Positions 17,070 through 27,900 of a stretch of DNA of 64,000 nucleotides are shown piece by piece. This stretch comes from Bradyrhizobium algeriense (GTDB lineage: Bacteria > Pseudomonadota > Alphaproteobacteria > Rhizobiales > Xanthobacteraceae). The position numbers and the translations under genes are program-made. A model generated the notes under the pieces. The model was not told the DNA's origin. It saw only the letters and a program-made list of their open reading frames with translations, and did not search any database. The DNA lies in the NCBI RefSeq assembly GCF_003062295.1, contig NZ_PYCN01000002.1:434001-498000 (forward strand), in the 5' to 3' direction. Each line of letters opens with the position of its first letter. Position 1 is the stretch's first letter.

Positions 17070-17576
17070 TCAGCTTGCGGCCCGCAGGTTGACCTTGCCT
17101 TCCGCCAGCGAGGTCAGCTTCTTGTCGACCGTCTTTTCCTCATCGAGCGTCTTCTGCAGAATGCTGGCGCAATCGGTGCGTCCAAGCTGCCGCGCCCAGG
17201 CGATGAGGCTGCCGTAGCGGGTGATCTCATAGTGCTCGGCGGCCTGCGCGGCGTTGATCAGGGCTGCGTCCAGCACAGCCTTGTCAGCGATCTCGCTCGC
17301 GACGTCGTCGGCTTCCTCGATGATACCGTCGATCGCCGGGCAATCGACCGCCTTCACCTCGGCGCCGTGCATGCGGAATACCTCCTCGAGGCGCTGCACA
17401 TGCGTCTTGGTTTCGTCGAGATGGGTCAAAAAGCCCTGTTTAAGCTGCTTGTCGGTCGCTTTTTCCGCCATCTTCGGCAGCGCCTTCACGAGTTGTTTCT
17501 CGGCGTAATAGATGTCCTGCAATTGATGCACGAACAGGTCGTTCATGGTCTGGATGTCTCTGGTGAAGAGTCCCAT
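17070..17576 (-). CDS. Ferritin-like DUF892 (YciE/YciF) stress protein
   Basis: From ATG 17576 (MGLFTRDIQTMNDLF), with GAAGGA about 8 bases upstream, the product is 168 residues. The DUF892 four-helix bundle is clear: LFVHQLQDIYYAEKQLVKALPKM, then FLTHLDETKTHVQRLEEVF, ADKAVLDAALINAAQAAEHYEITRYGSLIAWA, and the helix with LDEEKTVDKKL. The Glu/His residues in YYAEKQ, DETKTHVQ and AEHYE match the dimetal-binding positions of the ferritin-like fold. YciE/YciF proteins are stress-induced. A GGAAC-N17-GTT promoter 90 bases upstream fits general stress control through EcfG. Confidence 0.9.
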   Translation of the reverse strand: MGLFTRDIQTMNDLFVHQLQDIYYAEKQLVKALPKMAEKATDKQLKQGFLTHLDETKTHVQRLEEVFRMHGAEVKAVDCPAIDGIIEEADDVASEIADKAVLDAALINAAQAAEHYEITRYGSLIAWARQLGRTDCASILQKTLDEEKTVDKKLTSLAEGKVNLRAAS

Positions 17577-17957
17577 TGTGGTTATCCTTCGTTTGGGGAA
17601 CATGCAGGCGCAGGCCTTTTCCCGGCCGGACGCGCGCTATTCATGTTCGATGCTGACGGGGAGCTAACCGGCTCGCGAAAAGGACGTTCCTGAAGGCCTC
17701 GAAAACGCCGTGATGGAACGGACGGAACGGCAAAAAGAGCACGCGGAACGGACCTCGATGCGACTCAAAATCGTTAATGCGGCGACATATGTAGGGCGTA
17801 TGACAAGGACGGCGAACGAAGCCAAAAGGCATGCTTGTCAAGGGCTGCACAACGGCCCGGTTTTGGCTTATGGGTTGCGCGAACGGTGCCTCTGACCGTC
17901 GACTGTCACGCGTCGTGACAGGTCCATCTTTACGTATTGCCCCCGCCGGGAGGATGA
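17577..17957. other. Divergent intergenic region between the DUF892 and MprF-like genes
   Basis: No supported gene. It contains the candidate EcfG promoter (17666-17690, minus strand) and the ribosome site GGGAGGATGA in front of the 17958 ATG. Short frames reading through it have no family features. Confidence 0.4.
17666..17690 (-). promoter_or_regulatory. Candidate EcfG (general stress sigma factor) promoter
   Basis: On the minus strand GGAAC (17690-17686) is followed after 17 bases by GTT (17668-17666), the EcfG pattern known in Bradyrhizobium and other alphaproteobacteria. It lies 90 bases upstream of the DUF892 ATG. Confidence 0.55.
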
Positions 17958-19013
17958 ATGCATCGGCTGCTGACCGCGCTCGGGCGTGGCTTCAAGGAGA
18001 AGATCGGCTGGAAACGGCTGGGGATCGCTGCGAGTCTCCTCATCATCGGTCTTGCGATCACCCATCTGGTTCAAACCCTGAAGGGGGTCGACACCGGGGT
18101 TATCCTGACTGCGCTCACCGACATTGCCCCGCATCGGATCGCGCTGGCCGCGCTGTGCGTGGTCGGCGCGTTTTGCACGCTGACCTTCTATGATTTCTTC
18201 GCGTTGCGAACCATTGGCAAGACGCATGTCCCCTATCGCATCGCTGCAATGTCGAGCTTCACCAGCTACACCATCGGCCACAACATCGGCGCCACCGTCT
18301 TCACGGGCGGCGCGATCCGGTTCCGGATCTATTCCGACTATGGCCTGACCGCGATCGATGTCGCAAAAATCTGCTTTCTCTCGGGCCTCACCTTCTGGCT
18401 CGGCAATCTGTTCGTGCTCGGTGTGGGCATGGCATGGCATCCTGAGGCGGCAACGGCAATGGACCTGCTGCCGCCGGCGATGAACCGGCTGATCGCGCTC
18501 GGCTGCCTCGCCGGCATCGCCGCCTATTTCGTCTGGCTGCTGACGGGCGAGACCCGCCGCGAACTCGGGCAGAACGGCTGGAAGGTGGTGTTGCCCTCGG
18601 CACGGCTGACGCTGCTGCAAGTGCTGATCGGCGTCGTCGATCTCGGCTTCTGCGCGCTGGCAATGTATCTGTTGATGCCGACCGAGCCGCATATCGACTT
18701 CGTTTCGCTGGCGGTGGTGTTCATCCTGGCAACACTGCTCGGCTTTGCCAGCCATGCCCCGGGCAGCATCGGCGTGTTCGACGCCGCAATGCTGGTGGCG
18801 CTGCCGCAGTTCGGCAAGGAACAGTTGCTGGCGACGCTGGTGGTGTTCCGAATCTTGTACTTCCTGATCCCCTTCGGCATCTCGATCTGGATCATGGGCA
18901 CACGCGAACTCTGGCTCAGTGTGCTGCAACCCTGGCTTGAACGGCGCCGGCTCGGCGAAGCCTGCACGGCCAAGGCCCGGGTGCGACCACCGATCAAGGG
19001 CCGGCAATCCTGA
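17958..19013 (+). CDS. MprF-like LPG-synthase transmembrane-domain protein (no synthetase domain)
   Basis: A 351-residue polytopic membrane protein with GGAGG 6 bases before its ATG. It matches the LPG_synthase_TM/UPF0104 type: about eight helices, with the motif region SSFTSYTIGHNIGATVFTGGAIRFRIYSDYGL (residues ~95-126), later LLGFASHAPGSIGVFDAAMLVAL, and RILYFLIPFGISIWIMG near the end. In MprF this half flips aminoacyl-lipids; here the aminoacyl-transferase half is absent, so it is a flippase-like or lipid-associated protein of unknown substrate. The secreted hydrolase gene follows in the same direction 97 bases on. Confidence 0.85.
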   Translation: MHRLLTALGRGFKEKIGWKRLGIAASLLIIGLAITHLVQTLKGVDTGVILTALTDIAPHRIALAALCVVGAFCTLTFYDFFALRTIGKTHVPYRIAAMSSFTSYTIGHNIGATVFTGGAIRFRIYSDYGLTAIDVAKICFLSGLTFWLGNLFVLGVGMAWHPEAATAMDLLPPAMNRLIALGCLAGIAAYFVWLLTGETRRELGQNGWKVVLPSARLTLLQVLIGVVDLGFCALAMYLLMPTEPHIDFVSLAVVFILATLLGFASHAPGSIGVFDAAMLVALPQFGKEQLLATLVVFRILYFLIPFGISIWIMGTRELWLSVLQPWLERRRLGEACTAKARVRPPIKGRQS

Positions 19014-19110
19014 GGCCGGTAACGGCGTCGTTATCTGCGCCGTCTGGTCTTTTGACGCAGAGCCGCCTCATTCTCTTATTTCTGCCTTACCGCTAACGTC
19101 AAACGACGCC

Positions 19111-21102
19111 ATGGCTGGAATCCTCCTACGTTCAATGCTGTCGGTCGCGCTGGTTGCCGGCGCGCTGGCCGGCATCTTCACGTCGGCTGCGGACGCCCAG
19201 ACCGCGGGCGGCCATGGGCCGCTGCAGATTTCCTGGGAGGTGCGCAACCGCTTCCGCCTGTTCCGCGAGGAGCGGGATTTCCTGCTGCACGCCGAAAGCG
19301 GCCGCGGCCGCAGCGTGCTGGCTTCGGAGCAGGTGCTGGAGATCCAGAGCGACGGCCGCGGCTGGGCGCGCAACACGGTGAACAGGCTCTGCATCGATCT
19401 CGCCGGCCGCGTCAACGAGCCCTGCACGCGCGACAACGTCAAGGAAAGCTATCTGACCCCGATCGATCATCCGGTCGTGATCCGGCTGACCGGCCCGGTG
19501 CCGGTCGGCGCCACCTGCGCCTGGACGGTCGACGATGGCGACGGCCCGCAAACCTCCACCTTCGACTGCGCCGAACCGGTCAATCTCCGGGTCCGCTACG
19601 GCCGCACCACGGTGGTGACCGCCGACGTGTCCAGCTCGGATGGCAGTCAGCGCGTGTTCACCGAGATCGCGGTGCGCGACATCTTTATCGCCGGCCTCGG
19701 CGACAGCGTCGCCTCCGGCGAGGGCAATCCGGACCGGCCGGTTGCGCTGGCCGATGAAGGCTTTTGCTTCCGCTCTTATCTCGGAACGGCAGCCGCGCAA
19801 TATTACCGGCCGAGCCGCGCGGGCTATAAAGGCGGACGCGCCTGCGAGGCGCCCGACACGCTGCCGGTCTGGCAGCGCCAGAGCGCGCTCTGGTTCAATC
19901 CCGCCTGCCACCGTTCGCTCTACAGCTATCAGACCCGGACCGCACTGGCGCTCGCCGTGCGATATCCGCACATCGCGGTGACCTATCTGCCGCTGGCCTG
20001 CACCGGCGCCACCATTTCCGACGGGCTGTTCGGTTCGCAACGCGCCCGCGACTGCCTGCCGTCGAAATCGGGCGGTGCGTGCCAAGGCACCGTCAACGGG
20101 CAACTGGCCGAACTGCGCGAAGCCCTCAGCGCCGCGAAACGCCGGCAACCGGATCGCAACCTCGACCTGGTGCTGCTGTCGGTCGGGGCCAACGACATCT
20201 ATTTCTCCGGCCTCGTCGCCGACGTGATTGTGGATACGGCGACCGAACGCGTGCTGTTTCGGCGCAGCGGCGTGATGGCCTCGGTGGACGACGCACGCAG
20301 TGCGATGACGCGCGACCTGCCGCAGGGATTTGCAAAACTGCGCGAGGCGCTGAAGCCGCTGGTCGGCGGCGACCTGTCGCGCGTGGTCTACACCTCCTAC
20401 GCCAATCCGACGCTGACGAATGGCGGCACGCCCTGCCCCGGCGGACGCGCCGGCTTCGACATTCATCCCTCCTTCAACGCCCAGCCGCAGCGGCTGGCCG
20501 CCGTATCGAACTTCGTCGAAAGCGAATTCCTGCCGCAGTTGAGAGGGCTGGCGCTGTGCGAGGGCGGCATCCTGTGCCGCAATCCGCGCACCGACCGCAT
20601 GACCTTCGTCGACAACCATCAGACCAGCTTTGCCAACCACGGCTTCTGCGCACGCGCCGAAAGCGATCCCGAATTCGACCGCCAGTGCTTCTCGGCGACC
20701 GGCGACAGCTTCGATCCCGATATCGTCTCGGCCGCCAGCCAGCCGATGCTGTGCGGCCGCAGCGCCGGCGAGTACCGCGCCTATCTGCCGCGCGCGCGCT
20801 GGATCCGCGATGCCAATGACAGCTACTTCGCAGCGATGACCTACCCGCAAGGCCTGCCGACATCGCAGCAGCCCTCCGATATCCATGACGCAACCTGGGG
20901 CGTGCTGTCGGCGGTCTATGGCGGCGCGGTGCATCCGAGCGCCGAAGGCCACGCCGCGATGGCCGATGCCGCCGTGCCGGCCGCTGCCGCCGTGCTGCAG
21001 CTCGACACTGGGGTGCCTGAAGTCACGTCGCAGCCGGCGCCATCGATACCGGTTGCGCCGGGCGCGCCGCGACCACCAGGCAGAACCGGCGGATTGAACT
21101 AA
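19111..21102 (+). CDS. Secreted SGNH/GDSL-type hydrolase
   Basis: From ATG 19111 ([17 protein letters not shown]) the product is 663 residues with a Sec signal peptide cleaved near ADA|QT. The catalytic blocks of the SGNH superfamily are present: block [17 protein letters not shown] (nucleophile Ser about 197), block [15 protein letters not shown] (about 357), and the final His in [13 protein letters not shown] (about 606). The ~170 residues before block I are beta-rich and probably form a separate domain; many paired cysteines fit a periplasmic protein. Substrate (ester, acyl lipid or acetylated glycan) is not readable. The reading frame extends upstream but overlaps the previous gene. It overlaps the convergent next gene by 4 bases. 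Confidence 0.85.
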   Translation: MAGILLRSMLSVALVAGALAGIFTSAADAQTAGGHGPLQISWEVRNRFRLFREERDFLLHAESGRGRSVLASEQVLEIQSDGRGWARNTVNRLCIDLAGRVNEPCTRDNVKESYLTPIDHPVVIRLTGPVPVGATCAWTVDDGDGPQTSTFDCAEPVNLRVRYGRTTVVTADVSSSDGSQRVFTEIAVRDIFIAGLGDSVASGEGNPDRPVALADEGFCFRSYLGTAAAQYYRPSRAGYKGGRACEAPDTLPVWQRQSALWFNPACHRSLYSYQTRTALALAVRYPHIAVTYLPLACTGATISDGLFGSQRARDCLPSKSGGACQGTVNGQLAELREALSAAKRRQPDRNLDLVLLSVGANDIYFSGLVADVIVDTATERVLFRRSGVMASVDDARSAMTRDLPQGFAKLREALKPLVGGDLSRVVYTSYANPTLTNGGTPCPGGRAGFDIHPSFNAQPQRLAAVSNFVESEFLPQLRGLALCEGGILCRNPRTDRMTFVDNHQTSFANHGFCARAESDPEFDRQCFSATGDSFDPDIVSAASQPMLCGRSAGEYRAYLPRARWIRDANDSYFAAMTYPQGLPTSQQPSDIHDATWGVLSAVYGGAVHPSAEGHAAMADAAVPAAAAVLQLDTGVPEVTSQPAPSIPVAPGAPRPPGRTGGLN

Positions 21103-21716
21103 CGCGCAGGTGCAGGAACTGGTGCCGGCGCAGTGGTCTTCTTGGGCGCTGCGGGGGCCTTTGCGGCACCGGCAGGCGGCTTCATCGCCGCGGCCTGCGC
21201 CGGCAGATATTTTGCGATGATCGCGGGATCGACCTGCGCCAGCGCCGTATCAGGCAGGCGGGTCCATACCTCATCCCTGCCTAGCAGCGAAATGCCGAGA
21301 TAGCCGCGCATCGTCAACGTCTGCCCATCGGGACTGAGCGTCATCTTGGCTTTGTAGATCTTGCCATCGCGCGGATCGAGCACGTTGCCGTTCTCGTATT
21401 TCAATCCGTCACGCTTCATGTCCCGGATGAACGAGAGTCCGAGCCACGGCGCATCCTTGCGATCGTCAGTGCATTTCGAGCAAGTGGGATTGGGAGCATC
21501 GCCGGGTTCGGAAAAGAGCTTGGCGAACACGCCCTCGAAGGCGCCATTGCGGTCTACGACGAGGAACCATCCGACCGGCTTGCCCTTCTCGACCTTCTCC
21601 CACAGCCCGGCAGCCGAAAGTTCCGCCGGCTGCGCGGCGAGTTCACCGGCAAACGCGAGCCCGAACACGATCGGAAGTATCAGTTGAAATCCGGCCAGCT
21701 TGCGCATCGTCATCAC
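21099..21716 (-). CDS. DUF2147-like secreted protein
   Basis: A 205-residue protein with a signal peptide ([18 protein letters not shown]). The DUF2147 pattern follows: [34 protein letters not shown], then [38 protein letters not shown], and [25 protein letters not shown], a lipocalin-like beta-barrel. There is a CSKC pair near residue 80. The C-terminus is a low-complexity Ala/Pro/Lys tail. Function of the family is unknown; the tail may interact with the wall or outer membrane. Confidence 0.82.
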   Translation of the reverse strand: MMTMRKLAGFQLILPIVFGLAFAGELAAQPAELSAAGLWEKVEKGKPVGWFLVVDRNGAFEGVFAKLFSEPGDAPNPTCSKCTDDRKDAPWLGLSFIRDMKRDGLKYENGNVLDPRDGKIYKAKMTLSPDGQTLTMRGYLGISLLGRDEVWTRLPDTALAQVDPAIIAKYLPAQAAAMKPPAGAAKAPAAPKKTTAPAPVPAPAR

Positions 21717-21832
21717 CTGATCAATCCCCTAAACGAATGGCCGCAGACTAAGGCCATTTCGCGGACGGTACCAGTAACGATCGCCGCGCGCCCCGGCAAA
21801 GCACCGCGGGCCCAACTGTCATTTTTTGGGAA

Positions 21833-23472
<1,640 letters not shown>

Positions 23473-23476
<4 letters not shown>

Positions 23477-23669
23477 CGCGCGCGGCGATGTTGGCGACAC
23501 TGATCGTCTGCATCGCGATGCAGCCTGCCGCGGCCGCGCCATTGTAACCGACGCGACTATCTGCGATCGGCGCGCGAGTCGGTGAGCGATTTGCGTGCGG
23601 CGATCGATGCAATGAGTCTATGCGGTCGACGACCATCTCGCCGACACGGCCAACGCCGGATCGCGCTGA
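23473..23669 (+). pseudogene. Small secreted protein, probably broken by two frameshifts
   Basis: The ATG overlaps the thioesterase stop as ATGA. It reads a clean signal peptide (MTRAAMLATLIVCIAMQPAA) and stops after 24 codons. Shifting one base at about 23540 gives CNRRDYLRSARESVSDLRAAIDAM. Shifting again at about 23618 gives YAVDDHLADTANAGSR and a stop at 23667-23669, just before the convergent ferredoxin. The three pieces join into a sensible roughly 63-residue secreted protein. Either this is a recent pseudogene or the assembly has two indels here. Confidence 0.4.
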
Positions 23670-23683
23670 ATGTTTTGCGGACT

Positions 23684-24004
23684 TCAGGCCTGCCGTTCCG
23701 GCGTCGACACCACGAGGCCGTCGAGGTCGTCGCTCACCTTGATCTGGCACGACAGGCGCGAGTTCGGCCGCACGTCGAAACCAAAATCCAGCATGTCTTC
23801 TTCCATCGGGGTCGGAGCGCCGACCTTCTCGCGCCAGGCTTCGTCGACATAGACGTGGCAGGTCGCGCAGGCACAGGCGCCGCCGCATTCGGCTTCGATG
23901 CCAGGAATGGCGTTGCGGATCGCGGCTTCCATCACGGTCGCGCCGTTCTCGACTTCAATGGTTCGTTTTTCGCCGGTATGGTCGACAAAGTGGATTTTGG
24001 CCAT
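23684..24004 (-). CDS. 2Fe-2S ferredoxin, adrenodoxin type
   Basis: A 106-residue protein with the four cluster ligands in the adrenodoxin spacing: C40, C46, C49 (in [16 protein letters not shown]) and C86 (RLSCQIKV). The rest fits the vertebrate/bacterial adrenodoxin-like fold: [36 protein letters not shown] at the start and [30 protein letters not shown] before the last ligand. Such ferredoxins carry electrons to cytochrome P450s, ring-hydroxylating oxygenases or Fe-S assembly. No P450 is in the window, so the acceptor is unknown; the ferredoxin reductase nearby is the likely donor. Confidence 0.93.
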   Translation of the reverse strand: MAKIHFVDHTGEKRTIEVENGATVMEAAIRNAIPGIEAECGGACACATCHVYVDEAWREKVGAPTPMEEDMLDFGFDVRPNSRLSCQIKVSDDLDGLVVSTPERQA

Positions 24005-24143
24005 GATCGCTCGTGCTGCCGGAATATGTAAGGAAGGTCCCGGCAGTCGTATAACGGGTCGATCCGCACAGCGCCAGCGGTCGGGACGAAAACCTTAAGG
24101 CAGCATTTTACCGGGATTTTGGCCGATACGGACCGCTTTCCGC

Positions 24144-24521
24144 TCAGGAACGGCGCAGAACCGCCTCGATCGCTGCCCTCGCCTCTGCAACCGCCTCGCC
24201 GAGCTCGGCGAGCGCAGCGGACGCATCGAAGCCTCTGGCGATGGCCGCCTCCAGCCGGGCTGCGGCATCGGCAACCGCAAAGGCGCCGATCGCGCGGGCC
24301 GACCCTTTGAGCGTGTGCGCCAGCGCGCTGGCATCCGCAGGTATGGCAGCGAGCGTGTGCATAAGGGTTGCCGATTGGGCCGAGAACATCGTCAACACCT
24401 CCTGCTCGATGGCAGCGTCGCCGAGCGTCATGCGTCGCAGATGGTCGAAATCAATCGGCCCGTCGCCAGGAGCCAGCGGTGGCGATGGCATCCATTCTAT
24501 CCGTTCGAGATGAAGCGGCAT
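24144..24521 (-). CDS. Hpt (histidine phosphotransfer) domain protein
   Basis: A 125-residue cytoplasmic protein that is almost entirely an Hpt four-helix bundle. The phosphorylatable histidine is H69 in ALAHTLKGSARAIGAFAVADAAARLE, with the conserved Lys-Gly that follow it; the preceding helix is FDHLRRMTLGDAAIEQEVLTMF. It would shuttle phosphate between a hybrid kinase and a response regulator, neither of which is nearby. It is divergent from the polar-growth protein gene. The CtrA-type site at 24724-24738 lies 203 bases upstream, so both could be cell-cycle controlled. Confidence 0.9.
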   Translation of the reverse strand: MPLHLERIEWMPSPPLAPGDGPIDFDHLRRMTLGDAAIEQEVLTMFSAQSATLMHTLAAIPADASALAHTLKGSARAIGAFAVADAAARLEAAIARGFDASAALAELGEAVAEARAAIEAVLRRS

Positions 24522-24686
24522 GGCCTAAAGTCCGGATCGCCCCGCCGCACTGATTCTCGGGAGGGGCATCCCGGTCAGCCAACCACAGCAACGGTTAACG
24601 GAACGTTCCCGGAATTCGCCCCAACTTAGCCTTGTTTTAGCCGACAATCCGCCTCGATCGACGATCCGGTTCCAGAAATTTGTGCA

Positions 24687-24704
24687 TCCTTAAGGCCTTA
24701 AGGA
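24687..24704. promoter_or_regulatory. Perfect 18-bp palindrome in the RgsE-like promoter region
   Basis: TCCTTAAGGCCTTAAGGA is identical on both strands and contains two TTAA blocks. It is 20 bases from the CtrA-type site. It could be an operator; no protein can be named. Confidence 0.45.
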
Positions 24705-24723
24705 ACAAAGCTGTTAACGATGA

Positions 24724-24738
24724 TTAACAATGTCTTAA
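24724..24738. promoter_or_regulatory. Full CtrA-type site TTAA-N7-TTAA
   Basis: TTAACAATGTCTTAA matches the alphaproteobacterial CtrA consensus exactly in both half sites and spacing. A further TTAA lies at 24714-24717. It is 174 bases before the RgsE-like ATG and 203 bases before the Hpt ATG. Confidence 0.6.
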
Positions 24739-24911
24739 TCGCGGCCATTTCATTCGTATCGCTCAACCAATAGGATGTTTGCGGATGTATGCGGACAAGC
24801 TGCCGGCGGGCGGGCTTGCGGTCCGCGGGGGTTATGAATCCGGCTTCGAGCTTGCGGGGGCTTTTTGCAAGAACGGCTGGGTGCATAAAAGTTAGAGGGC
24901 TCAGACTGAAC

Positions 24912-27900
24912 ATGGCGAACAATCCCAAGAAGGTCAAAGATCCCACTGAAGTCGCGCTCTCCGCCATTCAGGAAGCGCTCAACATCAGCGATACGACCGT
25001 CGACACCAGCCGAAATTCGCTCGGCAACGAGCTCGCCCCTCAGACCGGTCCGTCGGCCCCGCCGCCCTATTCCGATATGTCTTTTGACACGCGCGGAAGC
25101 GCCGAGCGTCCGGGGTTCGATCCGATCGAGGAGCCGCGCAGCCCCCGTCGCGCCGCCAATGACGATCGCGAAACCATCGGACAGATTCTGCAGGCGATCC
25201 AGAAGGGCAGCCCCGCCCGCAGCGTCTACACGCTCGCCTCCGTGTTTGGCGGAGTCTGGGTGATCGGTTGCGGCCTGCTGACCGTCAGCTTCCTGCCCGC
25301 GCTGCAGGCGGCGATCGGGCAGAGCGGCGGCGTGCTGGTGCTGGCCGGCCTTGCCGCGTTGTTCTTTGCGCCGGTGCTGTTGTTCTATTTCCTCGCCAGC
25401 CTCGCGTGGCGCGGCCAGGAAATGCGGATGATTGCGCAGTCGATGGCGCAGGTCGCGATCCGCTTCTCCGAGCCCGAGGGAGCCGCCGCCGATTCGATGG
25501 TGACCGTAGGGCAAGCGATTCGCCGCGAAGTCGCCGCGATGGGCGATGGCGTCGAGCGCGCGATCGCGCGCGCCGGCGAACTGGAAACGCTCGTCGCCAA
25601 TGAAGTCGCGGCCCTCGAGCGCGCCTATAGTGACAACGAGGTGCGGATTCGCGCACTGCTGCAGGATATCGCCCATCAGCGCGACAATCTGGTCGGCCAG
25701 GCCGAGCAGGTTCGCAGCGCCATTTCCGGCGTCCAGATCGACCTGCGCCACGATATCGCGCTGATCTCGGACGCCATCGCCTCGCGCGTCGACGAGGTCG
25801 CGAAAAGCATCACCGGCGCGCTGGAAGAGCGCGGCCAGCACATCACGAGCGCGCTGAGCCATGCCGGCGACAACATGATCCTCGCGCTCGGCGAGCGCGG
25901 CGGCGACCTGCTCGACCGCCTCGAGGAAGCCAGCGCCGAGACCACGCGCGCCGTGCTCGACGCCTCCGAGCGGCTGACCACCAGCCTCAACTTCAAGACC
26001 GGCCACGTCCATGACGAGTTCGTCGATCTCGCCGATCGCGTCCATGAGATGCTGAACGAACGCATCGACCGCATCACCGGCGAATTCGAGCAGCGCTCCT
26101 CGACCATCGTCGACGGCATCTCCGACCGCACCGAGCAGGTCCACGACTCCCTGAAGAACTCCTCCGACTCGCTGCTGCTCGAACTCGAACTGCGCTCGGG
26201 CGATCTCGTCAGCAAGATCGACGATGCCGGCAACCGCCTCGCGAGCCGCATCCTCACCTCCGGTGACAAGGCCAGCGACGCGCTCGACGTGACCGTGAAC
26301 ACGCTGGTCGCCAAGGTGATCAGCCAGACCGAAAACGCCCACGACAGCCTCGCGCTGCAGATGAGTGCCTTCGACGAACTGGTGAAGAACCAGGGCGGCG
26401 AGCTTGCGGAAAAGTTCGCCCGCGACAGCGGTACGCTCGGCGCGCTGATCACCCGTCATATCTCCGAGTTCGATCGCACCGTCAAAACCTTCGGCGGCGA
26501 GATCGTCGAGCGCATGGGCGCGCGCACCCAGGAGATCAGCGACAGCCTGAAGAATTACGTCGACACTTTCGACACCCGCATGGTCTCGAACAGCGGCGAG
26601 ATCACCGCTTCGCTCGATCAGCGCCTGCTGCAGTTCGAAACCACGCTCGGCACCCGCGTCAGCAACCTCGATACTTCCCTCGAAAACAAGCTCAAATGGT
26701 TCGATGAGACCGTCGACGGCCGTCTGCAATCACTGGAGACGACGTTCGACAGCCGCGCCAAGTCCGTCACCGAGACCATCGACAACCGCCTCAGCACCCT
26801 GACGGGCGCGCTGACCGACGGCGCGGCGCAGGCGATCCAGTCGATTGACCAGCGGCTCAGCCTGCTCACCTCCTCGCTGACCGAGGGCACCGCGCAGGCG
26901 ATTGCAGCGGTCGACCATCGTATTGCCAATGTCACCGAAACCCTCGATGGTCGCAGCGCCTATCTGACCGACACCATCCAGGCGCGGTTCCAGGAAATTC
27001 ATCAGGGCATTGAGACGCGGGTTGGCGACATCGCCAGTGGACTCGAGACGCGGGTCGGCGGCATCGCCAGCGGCATCGAGACCCGGGTCGGCGCCATTGC
27101 CGGCGACATCGACACCCGCGTTGCGCAATTCGAGGACCTGCTCGGCTCGCGCATCGAGGCCGTGGCCGGCCGGATCGAAAGCAGCGGCCGTCAGGCCAGC
27201 GAAGATCTGATGTCGCGCGCCGAAATGTTGTCCTCCGGCATCAAGTCGCATGTCGAGGACGCCGAGCGTTCGCTGACCAACCTCGTGGTCAATACCGCCG
27301 AGACCATCCAGACCGGCGCGCGCACCGCCCAGCAGGCGCTGCTGACGGTTTCCTCCGATGTCGGCGCACAACTCAAACTGACGTCGGCCGAGGTCGAAGC
27401 TTCCCTTGCCGCCGTCGGCACCGGCGCGGCCACCTCGATCCTCGCCAGCGCCCAGGAAGCCCAGACCACGCTGGTGTCGGCCTCCTCCGAGGCTGCCTCG
27501 CAGATCAAATCTCTCGCCGCCGACGTCGAGCGCACCCTCTCCGCCGCCGGCGACGCCACGGCCGCGTCGGTTCTCGCTGGCGCGCGCGAGGCGCAGACCA
27601 CGCTGGTGACCGCATCCGCAGACGCGGCAAACCACGTCAAGTCGCTCGCCGCCGACGTCGAGCGTTCGCTGTCGATCGCAGGAACTGCGACCGCCGAGGC
27701 CGTCACCGCAGGCGCCCGCGAAGCACAGAGCACGCTGGTCGCCGCCTCTACCGAGGCCGCCACTCAGGTCAAGTCGCTCGCAGCCGACGTGCAGCGTTCG
27801 CTCTCGATCGCCGGAACGGCGACCGCCGAGGCGATCACGGCAGGCGCCCGCGAGGCCCAGAGCACCCTCATGAACACGTCCGCCGACGCATCGAGCCAGG

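Larger units (their letters stand above)
24522..24911. other. Divergent control region between Hpt and RgsE-like genes
   Basis: No supported gene in 390 bases. It contains GGAACGTTCC (24600-24609), an 18-bp palindrome at 24687-24704, and a run of TTAA motifs ending in the full TTAA-N7-TTAA site. It is markedly AT-richer than its surroundings from 24660 to 24760. Confidence 0.5.

Noticed and set aside
19132..20952. 606-codon minus-strand frame opposite the SGNH hydrolase
   Set aside because: Sense strand has signal peptide and SGNH blocks in frame; the antisense is a high-GC shadow with no motif.
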